From Phlebopus portentosus (taxonomy: Eukaryota; Basidiomycota; Agaricomycetes; Boletales; Boletinellaceae), in the NCBI GenBank assembly GCA_037892935.1, contig JAYXKI010000007.1:620001-684000 (forward strand): 64,000 nt of DNA, read 5' to 3'. Within the stretch, counting starts at the first letter, position 1. The number at the start of each line of letters is the position of its first letter. Of the stretch, positions 1 to 12,297 are shown one piece after another. Under the pieces are notes generated by a model that ran no database searches, had not been told where the DNA came from, and was given only the letters and a program-made list of their open reading frames with translations. The position numbers and the translations under genes are program-made.

Positions 1-144
1 AAATGTGATTATGTCGACGCCATCCACGTGACCTTATTAGTTCTTGACGCGCCTTCTCTGTTCGACGCACACACAACACCTCTTGACCGACAACCACAAC
101 CATCTCTTTTCCTCTTCTTTCACTACCCTTAAACACGATATAAA

Positions 145-909
<765 letters not shown>

Positions 910-1654
910 CCGACATACATAGACCGATTAAACACCAGAGCTTTTCCTTTTTACTCTCGTCGTGTCTTCGAGTTGCTATTATTTTGTCTGTTGTTGTCAC
1001 TGTCAGCGATGTATCAGTGTCTTGTACATTAATATCATCTGCAAAAAAAAAGCCGACATACTATCCCATGCACCTTCTCAAGAAACAAGGATCCTTGAAA
1101 TTTGTTCTATGGCTGCATAAATGCGAGGTACACGGTAAACCCGACCTGTGATACATACATACATATGTACGATACATATCAACGAAGTGCAATGCAATGA
1201 ACGCAATGATCATTGATCATACAAACAAACAAACAAACAAACAAAGTCCCAAAAAGTGAATGAACTAAAAATAATGAAAGGCTACATGCTTGCTCGTTTT
1301 CGTAGTCATAGCGCAAGTTGAATTGGAGTTGTTACGGGCTACACATCATACGTTCTTTTGCTCGATTTGCTTGCTTTTTTTTCGTCCTCGAAGGGGAGGA
1401 TACAAGATGTGATGAACGTTAGGCGGGGAGAAGAGGGAGGGAGTTAGGGGAGAAAAGACGGGGAAGTAATACAGGGGTAAGTGGAGGAAGGAAAGGGGAA
1501 GAAGGGAAAGTGGCACAGCAGCAAGTAGGGAAAAGGACTGTGACGGGTATCCACAAGAAAAACGAAGGACAAAGATCAAGATATGGACCAAAGACAAGAC
1601 GAAGTCGCTCAAGAAAGCGATCCGTTAAAAGGTGACGGTGAAGATAATAGTTTT
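910..1654. other. intergenic, convergent 3' ends
   Basis: This stretch lies between the 3' ends of H2A copy 1 and the bHLH gene and presumably holds both 3' UTRs. It contains a short CAAA microsatellite at about 1221-1245 and purine-rich tracts at 1395-1520. I see no gene. Confidence 0.6.
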
Positions 1655-4626
1655 CTAATCGTCCTCGTCCTCGTCCCTACTCTCAACAGAGACGGAGCCA
1701 AACCCAAGTAGGGGCGCGTTCCCCTCCTCGACTTCCCCCGCATCGATGTCCTTCTCCAGGTCTACTTTCTCAAACTCGTCAGTCACTTCACTAACGCCTC
1801 CTCCCTCCCCTCCTCCCTCGCCCTCAACATTCCCTCCTCCGCCTTCACTCATGTCCACATCCCCATTCCCATTCCCATTCCCACTCCCATTCTTCTCTCT
1901 CCCCACCCTCGCCCGGAGCATCCTCACCTCCCTCTTCAGCGCCTCGATATACTCGTCCCTCCTCTCCACCCGTCCCTTCAAAAGGCGAATATACTCGTTC
2001 CCGCATCTCAAGAGCGTCAACTTGCTCACCGCCCTATTCGGTCCCTGTACGTCCCCCCTCGGCGGTCCGCGCGGGGGCATGCTCCCGGGCAAGTGCGCCT
2101 CGACCGCGCTGCCTAGCCCGTACGCCTGATGATACCCCTCCTCGTTCGGCAGGGGCAGCGGAGGGAGCAGTAGCCGCAGCTGGTCAAAGGAGGTTTTGAG
2201 CGAGTCCCGGCGTTTCTGCTCCGCTGCCTTGTGTGATGTTTTTCGGATCGCTGGTGCTGGAGGCGGGAGCGCGGATGAGGGCGCGATCTGCAGCGCCGCG
2301 GCGCTCCCGGAGAGGTGGTGCGTGTAGTTCGAGGCGGACCCGAGCTGCGCGGCGCAGGAGGGTGCGAGCCCGCCTGGGAGGAGGGGTTTGAGCGAGGGTG
2401 AGATGAGGGACGTTGAGGATGTTTTCTTTGATACTGTTTTTGGTTGATTCGTTGATGTGGAAGTGAAAGTGGAGGAGGATTTGGAAGGAGCCTTACTCTT
2501 CCCCTTCCCCTTGGTCTTCTCCGGATTGGGTGGGTCCTCCGCTCCTCCAGTAAGAGGAGAGGACAAGCCGCTGCTCAGCCCCAATCTGCCGAGGTTCATA
2601 ATACTCGCAGGAGTAACAGGCGAAAGTGCAGAACTCGGCGTAGCTCCCGTAGCCGAAGCACCGCCACTACCACTACTCTCGCTCTCCGCCATCGGCGGCG
2701 GCGGCGCAGGCGGTGGCATCGATATCGACAAATCCACAGGTGAGGGTGTATCGCCCACAATCTCCCCAATCGCAGCACTTCCACTCCTCGACGACTGTGC
2801 TTGATGTTGGTGTTGCCGTTGTTGCTGGTGATGCTGCTGCTGGGCGCGCAGCGCAGGCGTCGAACCCACACTTACAGACCCCGACCTTCGCGCGCCGACG
2901 GCCTTCCGGGGACCCCCCTGACCCGACCCTGTACTCGAGCCCGTCCCACCTCCGATGGTTGCGCGAATCGCCGGAGACTGACGTTTTCGCGCCTGAGTAG
3001 TATACGCATGTCCATTTCCCAGTCCGTCTGCATCGTCCCCGCTGCTCGACGCACCGCGCTTCGAAGAGCGTCGTTTATTCGTCTCAATTTGCGCTTGAGT
3101 CTGCGTATGAGTATGTATCTGCACCTGAGAATGCGTCTGCGAATGCTGTTGCTGCTGCTGCTGCTGCTGCTGCTGTTGTTGGTGTTGGCGTTGATGTTGA
3201 TGTTGTTGCTGCTGCTGGAGCTGCTGCTGAGCCTGCTGATACGTCGCCGCGCCCAACCAAGGGCTCGTAATCGGTGACAGCTCAAAGTCCAAATCACCCG
3301 GCGATAACAATGGCGCATGCGTGGAGAACGCAAGATGCGCGGGTGCAGAGCTCGGAGCCTGCGGGAGCGAATGCGGGTTGCTGTTGAATTGCGTAGCGGT
3401 AGAAGCAGCAGCAGTACCAGCTCCCGATTGAGCGAGATAATTTTGAAGAAGCATGGGTGATACGAAGTTCGGGGGAGGCTGGGGTCTAAGTTCGGTGGAG
3501 TTGGCTATTTCAAGGAACCAGTTGGCCTTAGAAAATTGAACGATTCGGTGCAACTGGAGTGGTACGCTTACCTGGTGTTGGAAGACCTTGAAACTGGTTG
3601 GAATCGCGAAATGCAGGCGTTGGAAGAGGAGTCGCTTCCAGACTGCCCGATAAGCTCGTCTGTCCGCTAATGAGCTCTATCTACAAGCAAACTTAAGTCA
3701 GTAAATGCGAACAGACAGCGGAAACCGTTTAAATGACACAAATATGAAGTTACGTTGCAGACAACAGAGCATACAACAAAGATAAACAACAGTAAAACTT
3801 ATTCCTGCCGGCGTACGTGCCAGTGCTAGAGAGTCGCAAAATTGTCACCACAACTCACCTGCTGCTGAAAGATCTGGTTCTGCAACTGTTGCAGCTGCTG
3901 GAGCTGGTTCAACCTCAACTGCTGCTCAAGCAAAACAGCCGCCTGCTGGTTCCCTCCCTGTCCCGCGGCTCCTCCAGCCGAATGACTCTGCCCAGAGGCA
4001 GAAGACGAACCATCAACAGATCCAGGGCCAGGCATAGACATCCCAGCAAAGGGGTTTGAGTTCATATTCATGGTGTTGTTATTGATAGGGAAGGGAGCCT
4101 GCAACTGCATTTGCAAGCTGAGGAGCTGCTGAAGCGCGTCGAAGTTGATGCTACTGCCGTTACTCGACGAAGGGCTCGCGTTTTGGTTCTGGTTTTGGTG
4201 AGTTGGACCGCCAGACGGGGCACCGGTGTTTAAGTTATCGTCATTGTTATCGTCCCGTCCTCTTCCCCGTCCCCCGCCCCTACCTCCATCTAGCTTACCA
4301 CCATCCGCCGACGAGAACACAGAGCTGAAGTTCGCGAGGTCCATATCCGGGTGCTGGGCCTGCAGGGCCAGGTGGTGTTGCTGGTGACTGCTAAAATTGA
4401 AGACCGCCTGAGCCGCTGGGAAAATCGTCGTGTTATTATCATCTTGGTCTGGCCCGGCGGAACGCGCTCCGGCTCCGATTCCACGGCCAGTCCCACTAGC
4501 ACCCGTCGTGGTCGTCGTCGGGCTCGTCAAGTTAAGCGCATCCAGCTCGTCGAGGAACCCATCTGCGTCTGCGGTGGACGACATCGTCGTCGAAGGAGAA
4601 AGGGTCCACGATGGAAAAGGAGGCAC
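1655..4626 (-). CDS. glutamine-rich bHLH transcription factor
   Basis: Predicted nuclear DNA-binding regulator of 908 residues. Exons on the minus strand are 4626-3859, 3680-3572 and 3504-1655, with introns in phases 0 and 1. A basic region HKAAEQKRR near residue 717 has the His-Glu-Arg pattern typical of E-box-binding bHLH proteins. Helix 1 (LKTSFDQLRLLLP) and helix 2 (AVSKLTLLRCGNEYIRLLK) are separated by an unusually long proline/glycine-rich loop of about 40 residues. Helix 2 runs into a short heptad-like segment. The N-terminal two thirds is low complexity with Gln, Ser and Pro runs, including a poly-Gln encoded at about 3155-3185. The C-terminus is Gly-rich and strongly acidic, like an activation region. 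An alternative start lies at 4584 (MSSTADAD). The target genes cannot be told from sequence, and I do not recognise a named orthologue. Confidence 0.82.
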
Positions 4627-5445
4627 TGCAGACAGGGATTGAAATTTGCAACGAAAATGAGGATTAAATCGTAATTTATTGCCCTCGGCCCGGTCCCTGA
4701 TTAACTGAGTAGATTGTTGCCTTATCGGGTCAATTCTCCTTTTTCTCTTTCTTCAAGTTCTCTCCCTTGGACCCCTACCGTAGAGTGGCACAGCGAGCGA
4801 ACAGACTTGACTTGGACAGAGACGGTGGTGGTCGTGTGCAGCACTCAGATGATGGCACCTTGCATAATGAATACTAATCCAACTGATGCTTTCCACGCTG
4901 TCTCACCTCACTTCAATCACTGCTAGGCACCCGGACTATGCAGGATCGTCGTCAATCTCCGCGAACTTATCATTTTGTTTTGCACACATTATCTGACTCG
5001 ATTTCTTACTGCTTATAACATTGCGTCTTGATCTATTTTATACCGGTACACAAGCCAAGATATTCAAAATGGTTAAGGCTAGCATGGGAGGGGGAGGGGC
5101 AAGAGTCTAGTACTCGATGCGAAAGACAGGTTTTGGATACGATAATGAATGTCGAGGCAAGAAAAAATCAAGTCATTCAAAGTGACGAGAAACAACTGAT
5201 AATAAAGAATGAGCGAGAAACGAAAAGAAAATCAAAAAGACGATGAAGAAGATGAAACGGCAAATCAATCAAATAGTCGATCGTGCACAGCTCGAGCTCA
5301 TGTATGTCTGTATATATGTATATATCTAGCTATCTACATACGCTATTCTGCGCATCAGTACATATCAAGAGAGAATAACTGTCTATCTTCCCACAGGAAA
5401 GTCGTCAAAGAACAAAAACAACCAAAGAAATTCACTGAGTACTGA
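4627..5445. other. intergenic, upstream of bHLH and 3' of transporter
   Basis: The stretch lies upstream of the bHLH start and past the 3' end of the transporter, which is transcribed in the same direction. It should hold the bHLH promoter and the transporter 3' UTR. Apart from an A-rich tract at 5160-5270 I see no gene or clear element. Confidence 0.5.
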
Positions 5446-6703
5446 TTATCTGCTGCCGGATGTTTTGAACAGCACGAGCCCGATGAGCGCGACGGAGTAG
5501 CCAAATACCTGCAGCGGGGTGACCTGGACGCCGAATATGAGCACGGAGCTCGTGACGAGGAGGATGTCCTATAACGAGGATTCAGCAATCTCGCACGGCA
5601 TTGCAAAGCGCAATCCGAAACGAGAAGAAGCGGCGAGCTCACCTTGAAGACACCCGCAAGCGTGAGAACGAGTCCGCTCCCGGCGCCAACGAGGAAGACT
5701 GCTGCGATGTTGAGCAAGAACGCTACTGCGGCGTTGGAGAATAGGATGAGCGGCCCGATGCGCATCATTTCGTAGAACGGCTCGAGCCCCTCTGTGAGAG
5801 GGATCACGGCCAAATTTAGCACTGCACAGACCTAAATGAGATTACATTAAGTAAGCCGACATCATCAGTGATGGTGATGGTGATGACGATGCGAATGGAA
5901 ATGGGAATTCCGATTTCCATAAGTGCGCGATAATGATGGATGGACCTACCGGTGCGTAATAGTGCAAAGAGACTAAAGGGTCCATCTTCAGACCGTGCAG
6001 GAGGACCTGGATCATGACAAGGCGCGATGCCTCAAACGCAACAGCCGCAGCCTGGATGAGGAACCCTGTCATGTCAAAATGCAGCTCCCCGCGCGACGCA
6101 AGCGCAACTCCGCTCGAGATCATCACGACAATCACACCCAACTTCTTATTCGGTTCTTGGATCCTGAACGCCCACGTAATCAGCAGTATCGCCACAGGGT
6201 TGAACGCCTTGAGCATCTGGATGTAGTGCACGCTCAGGTACAGGTACGCTTTGTTGCTCAGGATCAGCGAGCCGCTGAACAGCGCGCCGATGGGCAGGAT
6301 AGACTTGATGAACATGTCCTGGGTGATGCGCACGTCTTTTGCACTGTCGAGGAGGTGCGTCGTGCGTTGAAGCACGCGCGTTCCAATGGCCTGCGCGCGA
6401 TGAGCGCATTAACAAGGTCGGCAAAATAACATGAGAAGGGAAACGTACTGCGAAGACGAGATGCCATGTTACAAGAAAGACGGGGAACCTGAAGTACAGC
6501 TGGTTGTAGAGGTAATTGTTGTATATGATGACGGCCGAGCTGAGCACGATCCACACGGGGATGATGGCAGCAGCCGAGTATCTATGACGGGTCGTCGAAG
6601 ATGGTGCGCTGGCAGGCTGAGGAAGGAGGTCCTCCTTTGACTCGTCTACGAGTGTCTTTTCTTCGTCGTCAAGAACGGCGTCCGACTTGCGATCTGTCGA
6701 CAT
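5446..6703 (-). CDS. TPT/DMT-family sugar-phosphate or nucleotide-sugar transporter
   Basis: Integral membrane antiporter-like protein of 335 residues with about ten hydrophobic segments, probably in a Golgi, ER or other endomembrane. Exons on the minus strand are 6703-6449, 6390-5950, 5831-5643 and 5568-5446. Family signs are the YNNYLYNQLYFRFPVFLVTWH segment after the first helix, NKAYLYLSVHYIQMLKAFNPVA, the ASRGELHFDMTGF loop, and the C-terminal half SLHYYAPVCAVLNL...VGAGSGLVLTLAGVFKDILLV. These are typical of the triose-phosphate translocator domain in fungi. The substrate cannot be deduced. The N-terminus (MSTDRKSD) is acidic and cytosolic. A slightly upstream ATG at 6736 is possible but adds no conserved sequence. 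The gene is divergent from the GT61 glycosyltransferase, so a shared role in glycan synthesis is possible but only inferred. Confidence 0.87.
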
Positions 6704-7025
6704 TTGTGTTTGTGTTTCGTGTATTAAAATCTTCAATTTTCAAAGGCTGCAGAGGGATGAAATGGAGTTAGACGAGAGAAAGAGATAAAGAGAGAGGGTA
6801 CGTACAGTGGACTGTTGAGGGCGGGGAGAGAGAGGCCGAAGAATAGAATAGATAGTAAGTGTAATAAACAAGAATGGATTACCGCGTCGCCACCTTACGT
6901 CCCGTCCATGTATGGATATGGATATTACCCGACCCTGCCCGGACCCCTTTTGGATAATTATGTAAGGTCTACCTCGTCCTCGTCCTCTCCTCAGTCTTCA
7001 ACTTGACCATTACATAGTAGCCAGG
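6704..7025. promoter_or_regulatory. divergent promoter region, transporter / GT61
   Basis: This is a 322-bp gap between two divergently transcribed genes and so must hold both core promoters. A TATA-poor, AT-rich stretch lies at 6925-6965. I see no clear shared operator. Confidence 0.4.
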
Positions 7026-8963
7026 ATGCCGCTACTCACTCGACGCGAAATAACGCTCCTCCTCTTCGCCCTCTCAATATTCCTCATCGCCTACAATTTC
7101 GACTCCTCCGTATCCCCTTTCAGCCTCGCACGCTCTTCACTCTCAGATCTCTCAGCTTCAGCGCTGCTTAACGTACAAAACGCTTTCCGCGAAGATGGGC
7201 GAAGGACAGCAAAGTTAACTGACGAGCTCGAGGTTGAGGTGCTTGGTGATTGGGAGATCGAGACGAGGAAATCGTTTGATTTGGGCCCGTATAACGTCAC
7301 GGAGGACCAACAGCATGTATTTTGGAGTGATGGCAATATACTGGCTACACAGTTGGTTGCTCACGTACCTGGTGCGCCTATCTATCTCATTCTTGCTTCG
7401 CAACGCGTCTTAACAAACTTGCTTTAGGTTACACCATACTCGACAATGTCCTGTTAGCGAACGGGACGTTGTATCTCGTGTCTGATCACGCTGTGCAAGT
7501 GTTTCCTCGTCCGGAGGGAATGCTCTCGACCGACCTTGGGACATCGGACCCCCCTGTACTACAAGACCTCAGATTCGTGACGAGACGTCAGGCTTTGGAC
7601 GTCCTCGGTTATAGCGCCCATAGGTAATCAACTCTTTTAAAGACCAGAAGCACGATACTGATTGTGGGATTGGACAGGATCTCGGGAGCATCAGTAGTAT
7701 GCTTTGACCATCCAAATCGTACGTCCAGCTCTTCCGTATCATAAATGCACGAGAGAATGGCACTGAACATATTTGCCCGCTAGTCGTTGACAAATACACC
7801 TTCCTTGCCTTGCACTGCGCCTACGCCACGCTAGCCGACCCATCTTCAACGCCTCTCGTCCCTCCCTCCCAAACAATCTTCGCAAACACAAAACGACTAG
7901 CGATCGACGAGACAGGGTACTCCCTCAAGCTCGCGCGCATAGCGTATCCATTCATGGGCCACCTCTTCGCAGAAGAGTGGGATGACCTGGAGAGGTCGAC
8001 AAAACCGATGATATTCGACCGCGTCTTACTCGCGGACCGGACAGCGGCAGAACACGGCGCGCAGAGTTTCGACTTTACTGCCGACGTCGTCTCCCCGCAT
8101 AATAAAGAGGAAGACGCGAAGGGGCGCGTTGCGACTAAAGCAGGGAAGAAAGACAAGGCGAAGGCAGTCTTGCGCGGAGTGACGATCGAAGCAACGGACA
8201 AGCGTCTCTCCTTCGCACCCGCCTTCGCCCTCCCGCTCGTCCTGATTGGGCCAAGCCGATCCGTGAGGGCGCCCTGACCATCCCCACTCCTGCGGGAAGC
8301 GAAAAGCGCCGCGCGATCACGTACTTCTCGAACCAGGGGAGTCGGACGGGCCCGAAATTGCGAGATGTAGACCATGAGTCGCTCGTACGCGAGCTGGAGA
8401 GACTCGGTACGGTGCAGAAGTGGGATGTCCATATTGTTGAGCTTGCTGGTGAGGACGCGTCCTCGTGGGCTGATCACGTACGTGCTGCAGCTCAGTCTTC
8501 GGTATGTTCTACTCTCCATAAAACTCCTCCATCCGTATTTATTTAAAATAACGGGATTATTTTTTTTTTCTAACTTCGTACCCTTTTATCATCATAGGTT
8601 ATGTTAAGCGTATACGGCGACTCCCTCACAAGCAGCGTCCTTCTCCGTCCAGGCCCACCAACACCAGCCATCATCGAGTTCTTCCCCGACGGCAAGTTTA
8701 CGAACGAGAATGAGCTCGTCGCGCGCTCTTTGGGCGTTCAGTACGTCGCTTGGCGGAACACAAAGTAAGGACTACAACCCAACCCCCCCCAATTTCTTTT
8801 CCTAGTATTTGAACGACACTGACTCGTTGGTGACGTTAGGAAATACCCACGCGGCTCCCTTCCACCGATCTCCCCGCCGGCTGTTTCGGATAGCCGGATC
8901 CTGTCCGTTGACGTCCCTGCTGTGGTTGCTTTCGTGAAGGAACAAATGAGGCTGAGGCGTTAG
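7026..8963 (+). CDS. glycosyltransferase family 61-like type II membrane protein
   Basis: Predicted Golgi glycosyltransferase of the GT61/DUF563 type that transfers sugars in the secretory pathway. A single N-terminal anchor (LLLFALSIFLIAY) follows a short basic tail. Exons are 7026-7371, 7428-7623, 7678-7718, 7784-8178, 8256-8501, 8598-8764 and 8840-8963, giving 504 residues. Family features are the EEFD-type C-terminal block, here SVYGDSLTSSVLLRP, IEFFPDG and ARSLGVQYVAWRN. The coding frame breaks near 8245. Reading straight through gives a stop at 8275-8277. A 77-nt intron (8179-8255) restores the frame but uses a weak GTGACG donor and removes an ALP...WAKPIR-like stretch that looks coding. 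A one-base frameshift is the alternative. The usual HYYH-type motif near 7790 is not obvious. Neighbouring transporter is divergent. Confidence 0.72.
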
Positions 8964-10019
8964 GTTGGCTTTGTATCTAGACTTCGAAGTGGAAGTGGAG
9001 GTTGAAGGCAGACGAGTGCGGCGTCCTTTCGTGACTTTCTTCCCCGCATTTCGCTGGTGGATCAACTCGCTTGGAATCCTTCCCCGGATCGAAAAGAAAG
9101 ACTTTATCATTAGATGGCAAGGGATACTTGATGAGCTTTCTTTACCTACCATGTTCTCTTGGGCTCTCAATTCGTTTTTCTTTTCACGATTATTGTCAAA
9201 ACTTTCTGATAATTTATCGAGCTTGTACTTCGCTTCGTCTTTTCTTTTCCTTTTCCTTCTTTCTCCCTCTCTCCCGATTCGATTCTTTTCGATTCGACTT
9301 GATAATTCGATGGGACTAACACAAATCGTGCATGCAAGAGTATTTATTAGAGATGCAGATACACTTCCTATTGATTCAACTCAATGCCTTCGTATTACGA
9401 TACATGCCTGTATGCCGGAACTCTTACTGATCAACGGTGAAAAGCGGTGGGGTGAGGCGGAATATTGAGCAGATTTACTATTCAAATTGTACTTACATGC
9501 TCGTTTCGTTTTCTTGCCCCGATACCTACTACTATATATAGCATCAGTTGCTATTTTTATCACTATACAGAATACATATATATATTACTCAGTACCTACT
9601 CGTGCTGCTCGGCAATGACGGATAGAGCAGCGGATGTTTGCGCGCTTATTGGCTTCTCGTGTAGCTTCTTACATTTTTTGAGATGATTCTTGTCTCACAG
9701 TCGACATACATACATACATACATACATACATATCATGCTCACGCACTGACTACGCTGCATACGTACGTATCCCACCCCGACTTCAAGTCGAGGCTATCGT
9801 AGCGCTCGTAAAGCTTCCCGGTTCCGTCCTCAAGAGGACGACATTCTCGTTCTCTCCTTGACGAACGAGTATTGTGCAGAGTGTCAGAGCTCTGCTTCTG
9901 GCTCTTTCGACTTTGCTTGAATCTGGATCTGTCCCTCCCCTCTCCCCCTCCCCCCTGACTCAGACGTCGTCCCCTCTCAACGCGTCTGCGCCCCCTTTCC
10001 CGATAACGGGCGATCTCCT
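8964..10019. other. intergenic
   Basis: This holds the 3' UTR of the GT61 gene and then AT-rich DNA with a CATA microsatellite at 9704-9732. From about 9750 the sequence becomes GC-richer and may be the degraded upstream part of the P450 pseudogene. No gene is supported. Confidence 0.5.
9704..9732. repeat. (CATA)n microsatellite
   Basis: About seven consecutive CATA units are visible. Confidence 0.9.
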
Positions 10020-11387
10020 GCACGCTGAGTTGAAGGATAACCTGACTTTGATACTGGCAGGAATAGCCGCGCTATCCCTTTCGATACTGCAGTACAGTAC
10101 CTCGAAATAAGGAAGGAAGATGTACGTTGAAACCATGGCTTTAGCCATTTCCTCGAGCAGAAGTCTGATTCCCTTCGGGTTCATCACGGTCGACAGGTAA
10201 ACGCACCCGCCGCTGTTGGCCCTTCCGGAAGACTGACCTCGTACATCGGCGCGATCAGGATGCCTAGCGAAGACGAGGGGAGATGCCAGAGGAGGGGTAT
10301 CAGAAGGTATGTCGCCAAGACTGAGCCGGAGTACCAATTCGCGCTGACTGGTCGGATTGGATTCTGCCTTGGTCAATGTACGTAGTATAGCACGTTCAAG
10401 CTACCCCATGTTTAACAGGTGGCTCGTCAGAGTGAACACCCAGAGAGCTCATCGAGGAGATCCGAAAAGCGCCCGATGACAAGGTGTCGTTCATTGCGGC
10501 TACTGAAGATGTGAGTCGTTCTCAGCAATCCCATGCGTTCTTCTCTAAGGCAGTCTTGTTCGCTTGCTTTGTGCAGACTCTCGCTGTGAAGTACACCATG
10601 GGTCCGTCAATCCACGGTACGGTCACAGCTAACGCGGAACCTGGGCGTCTTATACACCGACATATACGACGAGGTCTCCCAGGCTTTCGAGGAAAACATC
10701 CCGGGAAAACCGGATGGTGATTAGAACTGAGCCTCTCACGTTTGCATTTGGCAAAGAGTACTGACCATGTTGCCCTTGTTGCCCTGGCGCGGTCTTGCGC
10801 TTTGCGGGAGAACGATTAGAGTGGGTATCGTTGAATGCTCGGGACGCGGTGATGCAAGTCGTTGCGAGGACGAGTAATCGTGTTTTTGTTGGTCTGCCTC
10901 TATGTACGTCCCTCCGCTCAAATATGGAGTTTTTTCTGTTCCTTCACAGCTATTGTTCTCCAAACAGGCAGGAACAAGGAATGGATTGAGCTGATCATTC
11001 GTTACACGCCCGGCGTCGTCAAGGGCGCATTGGTGGTCAGCATGATCCCGGATTTCCTGAAGACGTACGGTCACACGAAGCATTTCTAGAGTTCCTTGTC
11101 TCACTCCTTCCTAACGTCAGTGCCTCGTAGCAAACGTCGGGCCCCCAAGCACCTACAGCCAGTTATTGAATACCGTCTAGCTCAAGCTGAGAAGCACGGC
11201 AAGGATTGGCCAGGAAAGCCTGTAAGAAGATTCGTCAGCAAGGTTGGTAACTCAATAGCAGCCTCAACATACCTCTGATTCAGGAGGGGAGCGAGCACCG
11301 CCAAAGGCGAGTTGCTTCGCGAGGGCGATCATGACGGACTCCAAGGCGAAGATTCTGTTTAGGAAGAGATCTGCGCCTGCGTCTTGA
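10020..11387 (+). pseudogene. cytochrome P450 remnant, N-terminal half only
   Basis: This is the relic of a microsomal P450 of the basidiomycete type carrying a KYTMGP motif. Recognisable pieces in order are a membrane-anchor-like LTLILAGIAALSLSI near 10035, NRWLV then ELIEEIRKAPDD with a one-base frameshift between them (about 10410-10500), KYTMGPSIH, then LTRNLGVLYTDIYDEVSQAF in a shifted frame after an internal deletion. MQVVARTSNRVFVGLPLC, YTPGVVKGALVVSMIPDFLK and LAQAEKHGKDWPGKP follow. Several plausible introns persist (10511-10576, 10902-10970). The sequence stops soon after 11340. The I-helix, the ExxR motif and the cysteine heme loop are all missing, so no functional enzyme can be made. 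The same family appears again on the other strand at 15396-17479. Confidence 0.85.
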
Positions 11388-12297
11388 GTTTTTGGACCTT
11401 TTGATGGGTAGCGCCGCTATATGAATGGAGTACTGCATCTAGTCTCTTGTACGAGCGACGAGCAAAGGCAGCCCAACTTGACAGCGATTCACGTCCAATT
11501 GTCGTCTCTACCAGACCAGACCAAAGAGGAAGAGATTTACATCTTAAGCTTGTCTTTTTGATGCCGTTCTCTATTTGTTTTTCTCTGCTTTTGTTGTCCC
11601 TTCCCTTTATCTCCGTTTTGATGTGAAACACGAGTAAAGGAAGAGAATTTGAAAAGACCCGGAGAGTGTCCCTTTTAATCATCACAATCGAGTTTTGAAA
11701 ATGAAATAGAATGATAAGAGCGAAGAAGAGAAACAAGGTGATGAGCTCCCGGTCATCTTAGAGACTGGTGATGATGATCGTCAGATGGAGATGGCAACAG
11801 TGATCGTGATCTCTGAATTTATAGAATAGAGCCCGAGTCGACGCCTCAAGAAAGTAGATTTGAAAGAATTGCCTTGAATGGAATGATCTGCAGATGTATA
11901 TTCAGTATTTGTCAGCTATGCAGTGTAAGCAAGATCGGCGGCGTACTACATACAGTACATATTGGTATACTCGTACTCGTACTCGTACTCGTATTGCCCG
12001 ATGCACCGCTCTCGTTATTAGCCTCGAGTTCGTCTGATACCCCCGCCCTGCGTCGTCGTCGCTCCCTGTTTCTTTCCAGTCTTTTCTCCTCGTCCTCTTG
12101 ACTGTGCTCTGACGCTTTAGTATACGGTCTACGCTAGTGTGTGTTTAGTAGTGCTCCACCTGTGAGAGCGAATCCAGGGATTGGTCACATTCATCCCGTC
12201 GCCGTATCCGTATCCGACATACCGTCATCTCTTTCCTTCACCTTCACCGCCATCACAGCCCTCTTAGATGACGGCCATGCCCTCGTCGACAACATTA
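11388..12297. other. intergenic, promoter side of TM protein gene
   Basis: No gene is visible. A CTCGTA hexanucleotide repeat lies at about 11968-11993. The final 150 bp should hold the promoter and 5' UTR of the gene starting at 12298. Confidence 0.5.
11968..11993. repeat. (CTCGTA)n microsatellite
   Basis: About four hexanucleotide units are visible. Confidence 0.8.

Noticed and set aside
1746..3333. Several long frames on both strands over the bHLH gene
   Set aside because: They are shadows of its GC-rich, repeat-coding sequence, with Leu, Ser or Arg runs and no domains.
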